NCBI GenBank assembly: GCA_013822425.1
Contig: PNKL01000002.1
Coordinates: forward strand, 1 to 64,000
Reading direction: 5' to 3'
Source: Gemmatimonas sp.
Lineage (GTDB): Bacteria; Gemmatimonadota; Gemmatimonadetes; Gemmatimonadales; Gemmatimonadaceae
DNA: 64,000 bases
A model generated the notes under the pieces. It did no database searches and had not been told where the DNA came from. It worked only from the letters and a program-made list of their open reading frames with translations. The translations under genes and the position numbers were made by a program. Position 1 is the first letter of the stretch, and every line of letters begins with the position of its first letter. Below are positions 17,005-28,413 of the stretch, in pieces.

Positions 17005-18060
17005 ATGCGCCGCGCCGCGCTGCTGCTTGCCCTTGCGTTCACGTCAGTTCCGCTCGTGGCCCAGGTCGCCCCGCTAACCGTCGCCCCGCTAACCGTCGGC
17101 CCGGTAACGGCACGGGCCGGGGAGAGGGCATCGGGCTATCTCGATGTGCCGGCCGGCCGCGACGCAGGCACGCGCATTCCCATCACCGTGGTGCGTGGCG
17201 CGCAGCCGGGTCCGACGCTCGCGCTGATCGGCGGCACGCACGGCGTGGAAGTGGCGCCCATCCTTGCGCTGCAGCAACTGCGCGAACGCGTGGTTCCCGC
17301 CGAGCTCAAAGGCACCCTGCTCATCGTCCACATCGCCAACCTGCCGTCGTATCTCGGGCGCACCATCTATTACAGCCCCGTGGACGGCAAGAACCTGAAT
17401 CGCGTCTATCCCGGCGACGCCAACGGCACCGTGTCGCAGCGCATCGCGCACATCATCACCACGCAGATCATCGACCGCTGTGACTACCTGGTGGACATGC
17501 ACGCCGGCGACGGCAACGAGTCGCTCCGTCCGTATCTCTACTGGAACAAGCTTGGCGTCGATCCCGCGGTGGACGAACGTGCGCGGCAACTGGCGCTGGC
17601 CTGGGGGGCGGATCACATCATCATCGACACCACGCGTACCAGGGACGTCGGCAACTCCATCTACACGCAGAACACCGCGCATCTGCGCGGCAAGCCGGCC
17701 ATCACCACGGAGACGGGTGCCATGGGCCTCGCCGAACCCGAGATGGTGCAGCGCAACGTGGATGGTGCGCTCCGCGTCATGCGCCATCTCGGCATGCTCG
17801 ACGGCGCGGTGACGCTAACGCCGGCCCCCGTCTGGCTGGGGAAGTACGCGGTGCTCACCAGCCCGGAGACCGGCGCATGGCACCCGGTGGTCGAGCGGGC
17901 GCATACGGTCTCGAAGGGCGCCGTGATCGGGCGCATCACGGACCTCTTTGGCACGGTCATCGCCGAGGTCAAGGCGCCGTTCGATGGCGAGGTCATGTAC
18001 GTGATCGGCACGCCGGCCATGAGCAAGGGCGAGCCGGTGGCGATGATCGCCACGCGCTGA
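17005..18060 (+). CDS. Exported succinylglutamate desuccinylase/aspartoacylase family (M14-like) hydrolase
   Basis: 351 residues from ATG 17005 (GGAG upstream); an earlier in-frame Met at 16957 precedes the signal and is rejected. A signal peptide ends near residue 22. Zinc-site motifs of the family are visible: GGTHGVE, LNRVYPG and DMHAGDGNE, then TETGAMG. The mature N-terminus repeats PLTVAPLTV. The C-terminal biotinyl-like barrel (KGAVIGRITDLFG) is typical. It would remove an acyl or amino-acid group outside the cytoplasm. A 14-bp tandem duplication (18046-18073) spans the stop codon. Confidence 0.82.
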   Translation: MRRAALLLALAFTSVPLVAQVAPLTVAPLTVGPVTARAGERASGYLDVPAGRDAGTRIPITVVRGAQPGPTLALIGGTHGVEVAPILALQQLRERVVPAELKGTLLIVHIANLPSYLGRTIYYSPVDGKNLNRVYPGDANGTVSQRIAHIITTQIIDRCDYLVDMHAGDGNESLRPYLYWNKLGVDPAVDERARQLALAWGADHIIIDTTRTRDVGNSIYTQNTAHLRGKPAITTETGAMGLAEPEMVQRNVDGALRVMRHLGMLDGAVTLTPAPVWLGKYAVLTSPETGAWHPVVERAHTVSKGAVIGRITDLFGTVIAEVKAPFDGEVMYVIGTPAMSKGEPVAMIATR

Positions 18061-18124
18061 TCGCCACGCGCTGATTGGCAGGCACCGCCTCGCGCCGGGG
18101 GCCCTTGACTCGTAGTTTGCCCCC

Positions 18125-19447
18125 ATGCAACGACGCGACTTTGCCCGCACCATCGCCGCGACCGCCGCAGCGGCCGCCCTCCCTGTCTCGCGACTCGCCG
18201 CGTCGCCGGCGCGCCGCGCAGCGGGCGTCAACGGCGAACGCCTCAATGGCTGGCTGACCGCGATCGGCGAGTTCGGCAAGACCCCCGCCGGCGGCGTGCA
18301 CCGGCTGGCGTACAGCGAGGCCGACATTGCCGCGCGCGCCTACACCATGCAGCTGATGCGCGAAGCCAGGCTCGACGTGTCCGTGGATGCGGCGGGCAAC
18401 ATCTTCGGCAAGCGCGCGGGACGCGATGCCGCGGCGAAGCCCATCATCTTCGGGTCGCACGTGGACTCGGTGCCCGACGGCGGCAACTACGACGGCAACG
18501 TCGGGACGCTGGCCGCCATCGAAGTGACGCGCACGCTGGGTGAACGGGGCACGCTGACCCGGCACCCGCTGTGGGTGGCGTGTTGGCAGAACGAGGAAGG
18601 CGGTACCTGGGGCAGTCACCTCGTGACGGCCGAGACAACAACGGCCGAGCGGGCCACCGTGGCGCGCAGCGGCAAGAGCATCGACGAGGGAATCCGCCTG
18701 CTCGGCGGCGACCCGGCGCGGCTCTCGTCAGCCCGCCTGCGCAAGGGCGACGTGCATGGCTACCTCGAACTGCACATCGAGCAGGGTGGCAACCTGGACC
18801 GTCAGAAACTCGACATCGGCGTCGTCGAGGGCATCGTCGGCCTGCGCCAGTGGGAAGTGACCATCGAGGGCTTCGCCAATCACGCCGGCACCACGCCGAT
18901 GAACGAGCGCCGTGACGCGATGCTCTCCGCGGCGCGGTTCACCGAGATGGTGCATCGCGTCGTCACGTCGGAGCCCGGGCGCCAGGTCGGCACGGTCGGG
19001 CGCATGCAGGCCTTCCCTGGCGCGCCCAACGTCGTGCCCGGCAGGGTGGCCTGCACCCTTGAGCTGCGCGACCTCGACGACCGCAATATCCAGCGCCTCT
19101 ACGACACCATCGTGGTCGAGGCCAAAGCGATTGGCGAACGCAACGGGACCACTTTTGCGTACCACGAGTTCGTGACGCACGAGTCGGCACGGTGCGACGA
19201 CCGCGTGCGCGCCCTTGTGGCGGATTCGGCGAAGGCGCTGGGCTTCTCGACGCTGAGCCTGCCCAGCGGCGCTGGGCACGACGCGCAGAATCTGGCGCGG
19301 GTCTGCCCCATGGGCATGATCTTCATTCCGTCGGTGGGCGGCATCAGTCACTCGCCGCGCGAGTTCTCTCGAGCCGCCGACATCACCAACGGGGCCAACG
19401 TGTTCCTGAGCGCGCTGCTCGCAATGGACGCGACCGCGTTCGGATGA
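18125..19447 (+). CDS. Tat-exported N-carbamoyl-L-amino-acid hydrolase / allantoate amidohydrolase (M20)
   Basis: 440 residues. QRRDFART followed by an Ala-rich segment is a Tat signal. Di-zinc motifs of the M20 amidohydrolase family are present: GSHVDSVPDGGNYDG, QNEEGG and ELHIEQG, with SGAGHDAQ and ISHSPREF toward the C-terminus. It hydrolyses N-carbamoyl amino acids, allantoate or ureido compounds; which one cannot be read from sequence. Its stop overlaps the next start (ATGA), so it is cotranscribed with the GMC oxidoreductase. Confidence 0.86.
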   Translation: MQRRDFARTIAATAAAAALPVSRLAASPARRAAGVNGERLNGWLTAIGEFGKTPAGGVHRLAYSEADIAARAYTMQLMREARLDVSVDAAGNIFGKRAGRDAAAKPIIFGSHVDSVPDGGNYDGNVGTLAAIEVTRTLGERGTLTRHPLWVACWQNEEGGTWGSHLVTAETTTAERATVARSGKSIDEGIRLLGGDPARLSSARLRKGDVHGYLELHIEQGGNLDRQKLDIGVVEGIVGLRQWEVTIEGFANHAGTTPMNERRDAMLSAARFTEMVHRVVTSEPGRQVGTVGRMQAFPGAPNVVPGRVACTLELRDLDDRNIQRLYDTIVVEAKAIGERNGTTFAYHEFVTHESARCDDRVRALVADSAKALGFSTLSLPSGAGHDAQNLARVCPMGMIFIPSVGGISHSPREFSRAADITNGANVFLSALLAMDATAFG

Positions 19448-21039
19448 CCGCCGCCAGCTTCGACTACGACTGGATCATCGTCGGCTCCGGCTTCGGCGGC
19501 AGCGTCTCTGCGCTCCGCCTGAGCGAGAAGGGCTACCGCGTCGCGGTGCTCGAAGCCGGTCGGCGCTACGAAGACCACGAGTATGCCGAGAGCACGTGGC
19601 AGCTGCGCCGGTGGCTCTGGGCGCCGTCGCTCGGCTTGCGCGGCATTTTCCGGCTGACGCCGTTCAAGGACATCTTTATCGCGAGCGGCACCGCGGTGGG
19701 CGGCGGCAGCGCCGTCTATGCCAACACACTCTATCGCGCCAAGCCCGCGTTCTTCGAGAACCCACAGTGGAAGGGACTGGCCGACTGGGCCGCCGAACTG
19801 GCACCGCACTACGACACGGCCGAGCGCATGCTTGGCGTGCAGCGGGTGCCGTTTGCGTCGGACGCGCAGGACCTGTTGAAGGCGACGGCCGCGCATTTCG
19901 GCGTCGAGCACACGTTCACGCGCACGCCGGTCGGCGTCTTCTTCGGAAAGGCCGGAGAGGAAGTGCCGGACCCGTATTTTGGCGGGGAAGGCCCGCCGCG
20001 CACGGGATGCACCCGCTGCGGTAGTTGCATGGTTGGGTGCCGCGACGGCGCCAAGAACACCCTGCTCAAGAACTACCTCTGGTTTGCGGAGAAGAAGGGA
20101 GCCAGGGTCCTCGCTGAGCACGGCGTGGTGGACGTGCGTCCTCTCGGTGCAGCTGACGGCGGTGATGGCTATCAGGTGACGACGGAGCGTCCCGGCGCCT
20201 GGCTTGCCAAGGGCCGCCGCACCTTCACGGCGCGCGGCGTCGTCTTCGCCGCGGGCGCGCTGGGCACCGCCGAGCTGCTGGCCTCGCTCAAGCACGGCGG
20301 GTCGCTGCCTCGCATCAGCAACCGGCTTGGCGAACTCGTACGGAGCAACAGCGAGTCCATCCTCGCTCTCACGCTGCCGGACGACGCCAGGAAGCCGTGG
20401 GCGGACGTCGCCATCAGCGCCAGCATTCACCCCGACGCCGACACCCACATCGAGCTCTGCACCTACGGCAAGTACGGCGACGCCATTGCGCTGCTGCAGG
20501 CTCCGATGACGGGCAACGGCTCGCGGCTCACGCGCCCGCTGATGCTGCTCTGGCAGTTCGTCCGCCATCCCGTGCGCTCCATCGGAACACTGTGGCCGGT
20601 CGGGTGGAGCAAACGGTCGCTGATCATCCTCGTGATGCAGTCAAGCGACAATGCGATGGCGTTCCGGGCCAGGCGACGCTGGTTCGGCCGCGGCGTGACG
20701 ATCGGAACGGAGCAGGACGCCGAGAAGCCGAACCCGACGTTCATCCCGATGGCCAACGCCGCGGCCGAGTTCCTGGCGCGTCACACCGGTGGCGTGGCGC
20801 AGAGCAGCGTACTGGAAGCGGCGGCGAACATTCCGACGACTGCGCACATCCTGGGCGGCGCCGTCATCGGCGCCGACGCGACGCGCGGCGTGATTGACCG
20901 CGACCATCGCGTTTTCGGCTACCAGAACATGCTGATTTGCGACGGCGCTGCGATGCCGGCGAACCCGGGCGTGAATCCGTCGTTGACCATCACTGCGCTT
21001 GCCGAGCGGGCGATGGGGCAGGTGCCACCGCGCGCGTAG
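19444..21039 (+). CDS. GMC-family FAD oxidoreductase (cholesterol oxidase-like)
   Basis: 531 residues from ATG 19444, translationally coupled to the upstream hydrolase. The N-terminal VGSGFGGSVSALRLSEKG is the FAD Rossmann motif, and SGTAVGGGSAVYAN follows. CTRCGSCMVGCRDGAKN resembles the Cys-rich loop found in cholesterol oxidase-like members. The C-terminal DGAAMPANPGVNPSLT is the second FAD/active-site motif. No signal peptide is present. It oxidises an alcohol or sterol-like substrate; the specific one is unknown. Its stop is 16 bases from the convergent KAS III gene. Confidence 0.85.
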   Translation: MTAASFDYDWIIVGSGFGGSVSALRLSEKGYRVAVLEAGRRYEDHEYAESTWQLRRWLWAPSLGLRGIFRLTPFKDIFIASGTAVGGGSAVYANTLYRAKPAFFENPQWKGLADWAAELAPHYDTAERMLGVQRVPFASDAQDLLKATAAHFGVEHTFTRTPVGVFFGKAGEEVPDPYFGGEGPPRTGCTRCGSCMVGCRDGAKNTLLKNYLWFAEKKGARVLAEHGVVDVRPLGAADGGDGYQVTTERPGAWLAKGRRTFTARGVVFAAGALGTAELLASLKHGGSLPRISNRLGELVRSNSESILALTLPDDARKPWADVAISASIHPDADTHIELCTYGKYGDAIALLQAPMTGNGSRLTRPLMLLWQFVRHPVRSIGTLWPVGWSKRSLIILVMQSSDNAMAFRARRRWFGRGVTIGTEQDAEKPNPTFIPMANAAAEFLARHTGGVAQSSVLEAAANIPTTAHILGGAVIGADATRGVIDRDHRVFGYQNMLICDGAAMPANPGVNPSLTITALAERAMGQVPPRA

Positions 21040-21055
21040 GGCGGTCCGCGCGTGC

Positions 21056-22189
21056 TCAGCCGATACGCGTCTCCGCGAAGACCGGTGCCATCAGGCCGGC
21101 GAGCGACCGGTGATGGGGATCCTGCCTGGCGCGGATCTCGTTGACCATCTCGAGCGCGGTCTTGACGGGAGGCGCAAATTCGTCATCGAGCACGCCGAGG
21201 GGTGTCACGCGCTCGCCCCACTTCACCACGAGGGAGCAGAAGGTGAGGCCGGCGCCGAAGGCGGGCATCAGGAGCGTCGCCCCGGGGCGGATGCGCCCCT
21301 CCTCCAGTGCCTCGACGAGCGCCACGGGAACCGTGGCCGCGCTCATGTTGCCGTAGCGCTGCACGGTAAGCATCACCTTCTCCATCGGGACGCCGGCGTA
21401 CTTGGCGACGCCCTCGATGATGCGGAGGTTGGCCTGGTGCGGAACGCAGAGGTCCACCTGCTCCGAGGTGACGCCGCACTTGGCCATCACCTTCGCGGAG
21501 GCCTCACTCATCCCGCGCACGGCGCGCTTGAAGATCTGCGGGCCGTCAAAGTCCCACAGCGTGTCGCCATAGGTAACGCCCTGGTTGGCGTAGCCACAGC
21601 CAAACCCGCGAATGCGCAGCGTCGCGCGCCCCTCGGCGTCGCAGCCGAGGACGCTTCCCACCACGCCCTCCTCGCGATCGGTGGCCTGCAGCACAACGGC
21701 GGCGGCGCCGTCCCCGAACAGCACGGCCACATTGCGGTTGCTCCAGTCCATGTACCGGCTCACGAGCTCCACGCCGATCACCACGGCATTGCGCACCATG
21801 CCGGTGCGGATCATCGCCGTGGCCGACGAGAGGCCGTACAGGAAGCTCGTGCACGCGGTGTTCACGTCCATCGCGGCCGCCTGCTTCGCACCGAGCAGCA
21901 CCTGGACGCCCGACGCGCTGTTGGGCGCCTGTTCCTCATAGCTGGTGCTGCCGTAGACGATGAGGTCCACGTCGCCGGCGTCGACGCCCGCGCAGGCGAG
22001 CGCGCGCCGGGCGGCGGCCGTCGCCATGTCCATGGCCGACACGTGCGAGACACGGCGCTCCTTCATGCCCGTGCGCGTGGTGATCCACTCGTCGTTCGTG
22101 TCCAGGAACGTCGAGAGATCCTCATTCGTCAGGACGGCCGGCGGCATCCACTTGCCCCAGCCGGTGATGGCTGCGTAGGTCGAAGTCAT
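21056..22189 (-). CDS. 3-oxoacyl-ACP synthase III family (KAS III/FabH-like)
   Basis: 377 residues from ATG 22189; longer open reading upstream is Arg/Ser-rich noise. The thiolase-fold triad is visible: Cys113 in NTACTSFL, His in VPHQANLRI and Asn in RYGNMSAAT. It condenses an acyl-CoA with malonyl-ACP or a second acyl-CoA. At 377 residues it is longer than housekeeping FabH (about 320), and no fab genes are near, so it may belong to a specialised lipid or polyketide starter branch. Antisense-free and convergent with the GMC gene. Confidence 0.85.
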   Translation of the reverse strand: MTSTYAAITGWGKWMPPAVLTNEDLSTFLDTNDEWITTRTGMKERRVSHVSAMDMATAAARRALACAGVDAGDVDLIVYGSTSYEEQAPNSASGVQVLLGAKQAAAMDVNTACTSFLYGLSSATAMIRTGMVRNAVVIGVELVSRYMDWSNRNVAVLFGDGAAAVVLQATDREEGVVGSVLGCDAEGRATLRIRGFGCGYANQGVTYGDTLWDFDGPQIFKRAVRGMSEASAKVMAKCGVTSEQVDLCVPHQANLRIIEGVAKYAGVPMEKVMLTVQRYGNMSAATVPVALVEALEEGRIRPGATLLMPAFGAGLTFCSLVVKWGERVTPLGVLDDEFAPPVKTALEMVNEIRARQDPHHRSLAGLMAPVFAETRIG

Positions 22190-22358
22190 CAGAATTCGGT
22201 GCGTGAAGTGGGAACGGCCGGAGCGTCGGCCGCGGGAACTGACGGAGGAAGATGGCGCGCGGCGGCGAATCCACAATGGCCCGCGGGGGCAGGCCGGCAC
22301 GGAATAGACCCTGCGTCGCGCAGGACGCCGGAGGGGCGCCCGACGGCCGCGCCGCAGC

Positions 22359-23435
22359 CTACTGGTACTGGATGTAGAGCGGACGCGGATTGAGCCGCAG
22401 GATCTCCGCGATCGTGGTGCGCGGATTGTCGTTGCGCGGCTTGTAGAACTGCTTCCACCCCACGAACTGCACGGGCTCCGCCTTGATCCACGACCGGAAC
22501 GTGGCGCGCTTGAGCCGCGGCGACCCAAAGCCGTCCATGTGCATGACCACCTGCACGCGTGCGTCGAGCGTGATGTTCGGCGTGTTCGTCACGCCCTTGC
22601 GCGTGAAGCGGTGCACCACGAGCACCTTGGGCGGGAGCTTGTAGCGCGTCACCAGCTCCTGCAGGAAGCGCGACGCGTAGTTGATGTCCTCCGCATCGTA
22701 GGTGCCGATGCGCTTCCCCGGAATGCCGCCGTTCTTCATCGAGAACTCGGGGTCGATGCCGAGGTGGAAGTTCGGCCGCGAGAGGAACTTCTCGAGGCGC
22801 GGCAGCTCCTGCGCGAGCGTGCTCTTGCCCACCTGGATGTCGAGGAAGACGAGCGCGTTGCGGCGTGCCGCCCACGACGCCACGCGCTCGATGAGCGTGT
22901 CCGGCATCCGCGCGCGGTACATGCCGTCGGAGCCGGGACCCGCCTGCGCGACCACCGCGATGAGGTGGAGCGCGGGCTGCACCGGCGTCGAGGGATCGGC
23001 AAGCGTCCACGCCTTCACTTCGGCGTCGAGCATCGAGAGCATGTGGTCGGGTTCGTACTCGCCGAGCACGCCCATGCGCCTCGACAGCGGGTTGCCGTAG
23101 TACGCGATGATGCGCTTGGCCGGGAGAATGGAGCCGGGGAGCGGTTCCGGGCCCTTCACGGGCCAGCGCAGGTTGTAGATGGAGTCGAGCCTGGCTTCGC
23201 TGTCCACCGCAACGGCGGGCGCCTTGGTACCCTTGCCGGCACTCGTCTGGCGGGCGGTCGTGGTCTTCTTTGCCGCCGCCGGCTTGACGGCCGCCGGCTT
23301 GACGGCCGCGGGCTTCGCGGCAACGGCCTTGGGAACGGTATCGACGGCCGTGGCCGGTGCGGTGCTCTGCGCAAGCACCGGCAGCGCGACAGCGCCGAGC
23401 GCAGCGACGAAGGCGAGGGAGCGAGTTAAGATCAT
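22359..23435 (-). CDS. Secreted protein of unknown function
   Basis: 358 residues from ATG 23435, which begins a clear signal peptide (cleavage after VLAQ, about residue 23). A low-complexity linker with repeated AAVKP units spans about residues 35-75. The remaining 280 residues form a well-folded domain with conserved-looking acidic and aromatic motifs (IIAYYGNPLS, VFLDIQVG, HLGIDPEFSM, HMDGFG) suggestive of a barrel-type hydrolase, but no family is recognised with confidence. It is followed on the same strand by the KAS III gene after a 169-base gap that holds nothing obvious. Confidence 0.7.
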   Translation of the reverse strand: MILTRSLAFVAALGAVALPVLAQSTAPATAVDTVPKAVAAKPAAVKPAAVKPAAAKKTTTARQTSAGKGTKAPAVAVDSEARLDSIYNLRWPVKGPEPLPGSILPAKRIIAYYGNPLSRRMGVLGEYEPDHMLSMLDAEVKAWTLADPSTPVQPALHLIAVVAQAGPGSDGMYRARMPDTLIERVASWAARRNALVFLDIQVGKSTLAQELPRLEKFLSRPNFHLGIDPEFSMKNGGIPGKRIGTYDAEDINYASRFLQELVTRYKLPPKVLVVHRFTRKGVTNTPNITLDARVQVVMHMDGFGSPRLKRATFRSWIKAEPVQFVGWKQFYKPRNDNPRTTIAEILRLNPRPLYIQYQ

Positions 23436-23578
23436 GAATTGGCTTGGGGGGCGACGTGCGTGGCAAGAGTGGCAGCAACGAAAGCTAACGGCGGCGCAGC
23501 CCAAACCGGCCGTCGACCGTCCGCCGTCCGCCGGCGAACCTCAGCCCCCTTTTCCCTTCTTCACCACGGAGCGCGCCG

Positions 23579-25384
23579 TCACTTCTCGATGATCTCAATC
23601 CGGTGATCGGCGCGCAGCGGATACTGGCCCGCCACCTCGATCTCGAGCTGCACGATGTAGGCGCCCTTCTTGAGCGTGCCAATGTCGAGCTGCACGGCGC
23701 GGGGTGACGTGGTGCGTCCGCGCGCGGTCATGTCGTTCACCGACACGCTCACCGGAGTGGCCTGTCGCACCAGCCGAAGGTTCTGGTTCTTGCGTCGGAG
23801 GAAGCCGCCCTCCTCCACCTCGCGCACGACGGTCACCGTGAGCTTGATCTGCTCGCCGTCGGGGTTGGTACCGTACGTCTCCCAGTAGACGCCGAGCGGG
23901 GCGGACGAGCGTACCCGTTCGGTGGGCAGCGCGAGCGCAAGCGCCTCCTCCACCGACCCCGGCGGCGTACCGGATGGCCGGTAGAAGAGGAGGTCCGACA
24001 CGGTGACGCGCGTGTCCACCGCGTACGGCGGATGCACGCCGTACCGCGCGCGGGCGACGATGCCCGAATCCGGTGCCCACACCTCGCCGCTGAACAGCAG
24101 CGCCCCCCACGGCCCCGTCACCGACATCGTGTCGCGGGGGCTGGCGGGTTCGCGGGTGGTCATCCGCGGCCGGGGTTGGTCGCCCTGCGTAACCACCATC
24201 GCCGCGCGCCGGTGCCCGGCGCCGACGAGGCCGGGCACGGTGGATACGTCATAGGCCATCACGAGCAGCGCCGAGTCGCCGCGGCGGAACATCGCCTGCT
24301 GGTGCTCGAGTGCCACGAGGACGCGCGCGTAAGGCGGTGCGTAGCGGCCGATGACCGGAGGACGGTGCAGCCGCCAGTGCGCCGAATCGGAGAGCGCCGG
24401 ATTGCTCAGCACGTTGCCCGCGGGGATGTATCGGTAGGCGGGCGACGCCTCGTCGCTCTGGATGCTGAAGCCGCCGGCGCGCGGATCGCCGGGGCCCTTG
24501 GCCCAGTAGCGCGGCCAGCCGAAGCGCAGCAACAGTTCGCGCTCGTCGTCGTCAAAGCCGAACTGGTACGCGCCCGGGGCGTCCTGATACAGGCGCACCA
24601 TCAACTGGCGTGCATTCCACTCGCTGCGCGAGTCGTTGCCACGCAACCCGTAGAGCGTGCGCGAGTACCACCAGACGCGATCCTCAAAGGCGTCGCGCTC
24701 GGCGCCGCACGTCATGCGGCGATATGGCTGGCGCGTGTCGTCGTCAATGAGTAGCGAGATGTCGCGCCACTGACACCGCTCGCGTTCGCTCATCTGCGCT
24801 TGCACGGCGATGAACCCGCTGTCGGCGGCCGCGTAGTTGCCGCGCAGGTGCTGGCTGAACGCCACGAGCGCGTCGCACCACCATCCACCAGCGCGACACT
24901 GCTGGGCCGCGGCCAGCGCCGCGTCGTAGCGCTGCGATTCCGCGAGGTAGCGCACGCGCTGACCGGCAATCCACTGGTTGACGGGGACCAGCTGGGCGAG
25001 CGAGTCGAGTACGCGGATCAGCGAGTCGCGTCCCTGCGCCACGATTGGCAGCTCGAGCGACTTGGGCGCCTTTTCGTCGTACCAGTAGCACCAGCGGCCC
25101 ACCTGCTCGTCGCAGTTGCTGGGCCGACTGTTTTGCGCGTTGGGGAGATTGCCGCGGCGCAGCAGCTCGAACCGCCGCTGGGCGGCGCGCGCCGCTCCCT
25201 CGGGGGTCGTGGTATCGACGTTGATGGCGGGGATCGGGGCCGGCTCGACGCGCTGGCCCTGCGGTGGTCTGCCGGCCGGCATGCCGCCGCCGGGGTGCAG
25301 GGGGCGCTGCGCCGCGAGCGCCAGAGGCGCGCAGAGTGACGCGAGCAGCGTGACGCGGCGGAGGAACGGGAGTCGAGGTCTCAT
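23579..25384 (-). CDS. Large secreted protein, GWxTD-like
   Basis: 601 residues from ATG 25384, with a signal peptide ending ALAAQ (about residue 25). The middle has helical TPR-like segments rich in Cys/Trp (CDEQVGRWCYWYD, CRAGGWWCDAL). It includes RFGWPRYWAKGPG, reminiscent of the GWxTD motif seen in Gemmatimonadota and Bacteroidota secreted proteins (inference). The last 250 residues look beta-rich. Function unknown; periplasmic or surface location. About 140 bases upstream lies the kinase gene end on the same strand. Confidence 0.6.
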   Translation of the reverse strand: MRPRLPFLRRVTLLASLCAPLALAAQRPLHPGGGMPAGRPPQGQRVEPAPIPAINVDTTTPEGAARAAQRRFELLRRGNLPNAQNSRPSNCDEQVGRWCYWYDEKAPKSLELPIVAQGRDSLIRVLDSLAQLVPVNQWIAGQRVRYLAESQRYDAALAAAQQCRAGGWWCDALVAFSQHLRGNYAAADSGFIAVQAQMSERERCQWRDISLLIDDDTRQPYRRMTCGAERDAFEDRVWWYSRTLYGLRGNDSRSEWNARQLMVRLYQDAPGAYQFGFDDDERELLLRFGWPRYWAKGPGDPRAGGFSIQSDEASPAYRYIPAGNVLSNPALSDSAHWRLHRPPVIGRYAPPYARVLVALEHQQAMFRRGDSALLVMAYDVSTVPGLVGAGHRRAAMVVTQGDQPRPRMTTREPASPRDTMSVTGPWGALLFSGEVWAPDSGIVARARYGVHPPYAVDTRVTVSDLLFYRPSGTPPGSVEEALALALPTERVRSSAPLGVYWETYGTNPDGEQIKLTVTVVREVEEGGFLRRKNQNLRLVRQATPVSVSVNDMTARGRTTSPRAVQLDIGTLKKGAYIVQLEIEVAGQYPLRADHRIEIIEK

Positions 25385-25525
25385 CACGGAGGGCACGCGG
25401 AGCCCGGCGGGGGGAAGGGACGCGAACAGCACCCTCTTAATATGCCCTGACGTCGCCACAGTTCCCCAGGGTGGCGGCGGATCCCGTCAACTGACCTCTT
25501 GCGACTGCTGGCTCCAGCGCCGTGG

Positions 25526-27679
<2,154 letters not shown>

Positions 27680-27782
27680 AACGCCCCTCTCAGATTCTAC
27701 GCGGACCCGGCCGCGGCGGAAAGACCGTGGAGGCGCTGAGGGGGCTGTCGACGGCGAGGCGGGTGAAGGGTGAACCCGGTGC

Positions 27783-27838
27783 GCGTGGTCAGGCAGACAG
27801 ATCGTCGCACGCGTGGCCAGGCAGACGGATCGTCGCGC
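27783..27838. repeat. 28-bp tandem duplication
   Basis: Two adjacent copies (27783-27810 and 27811-27838) differ at three positions: GCGTGGTCAGGCAGACAGAT... and GCGTGGCCAGGCAGACGGAT.... They sit just upstream of the dut promoter, in the kinase/dut divergent spacer. Confidence 0.8.
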
Positions 27839-27866
27839 GCGTGGTACATTCCGCCCGTCAGTTTCT

Positions 27867-27896
27867 TTGACATTCTTTCGGCCTTCATCGTTTACT
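27867..27896 (+). promoter_or_regulatory. Probable sigma70-type promoter of dut
   Basis: TTGACA at 27867-27872 and TTTACT at 27891-27896 are 18 bases apart. A start point about seven bases downstream would fall at or next to the GTG start of dut, implying a leaderless or nearly leaderless mRNA; no Shine-Dalgarno is visible there. Confidence 0.55.
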
Positions 27897-27904
27897 GCCC
27901 GCCC

Positions 27905-28408
27905 GTGACGTCCATCATCTTCGAGCCGCTGCACCCCGATGTCGCGCCGCCATCGCGCGCCACGGAGCACAGCGCGGGTTACGACCTTGCTGCGTACCTT
28001 ACGGGGCGCACGGTGCGGGTGTTTCTCGGCGGCGTCGCTTCCGAGCGTCCCGTCGAGCAGCGCGACGGCGCGACGGTGCTCGTGCTCCACGCGGGCGAGC
28101 GCGCCCTCGTGCCGCTCGGCTTCCGCGCGCGGCTCCCCGTGGGCCTCGAGGCGCAGGTACGCCCGCGCTCCGGCACGAGCCTCAAGACCGACATCGTGAT
28201 TGCCAATGCGCCCGGCACGATAGATGCCGATTATCCCGACGAATGGTGCGTGCCGGTGCGCCACGGCGGCACGCGGGACCTCGTCATCACGCATGGCGAA
28301 CGCATCGCGCAGATGGTGCTGGCGCGGCATGAAGTCCTTGAGTTCGCGATTGGGACGGTGACGGTGACGACGGATCGGAATGGAGGGTTTGGGTCGACGG
28401 GGCGGTAA
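27905..28408 (+). CDS. dut: dUTPase (deoxyuridine 5'-triphosphate nucleotidohydrolase)
   Basis: 167 residues from GTG 27905. All five dUTPase motifs are present in order: SAGYDLAAY (23-31), RPRSGTS (86-92), NAPGTIDADYPDE (101-113), ERIAQMVL (132-139) and RNGGFGSTG (158-166). About 25 extra residues between motifs 1 and 2 (31-60) make it longer than typical trimeric enzymes; such inserts are a family variation. It hydrolyses dUTP to dUMP. The start is uncertain: codons upstream to 27770 are open but Arg-rich and non-homologous. Confidence 0.92.
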   Translation: MTSIIFEPLHPDVAPPSRATEHSAGYDLAAYLTGRTVRVFLGGVASERPVEQRDGATVLVLHAGERALVPLGFRARLPVGLEAQVRPRSGTSLKTDIVIANAPGTIDADYPDEWCVPVRHGGTRDLVITHGERIAQMVLARHEVLEFAIGTVTVTTDRNGGFGSTGR

Positions 28409-28413
28409 AGGCG

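Noticed and set aside
18046-18073. 14-bp tandem duplication across the M14 hydrolase stop
   Set aside because: Real but short; it only adds an extra downstream copy after the stop and does not alter the protein, so not reported as a finding.
22190-22528. 113-codon N-terminal extension of the KAS III protein
   Set aside because: Arg/Ser-rich noise that overlaps the 3' end of the upstream gene; ATG 22189 fits the family start.
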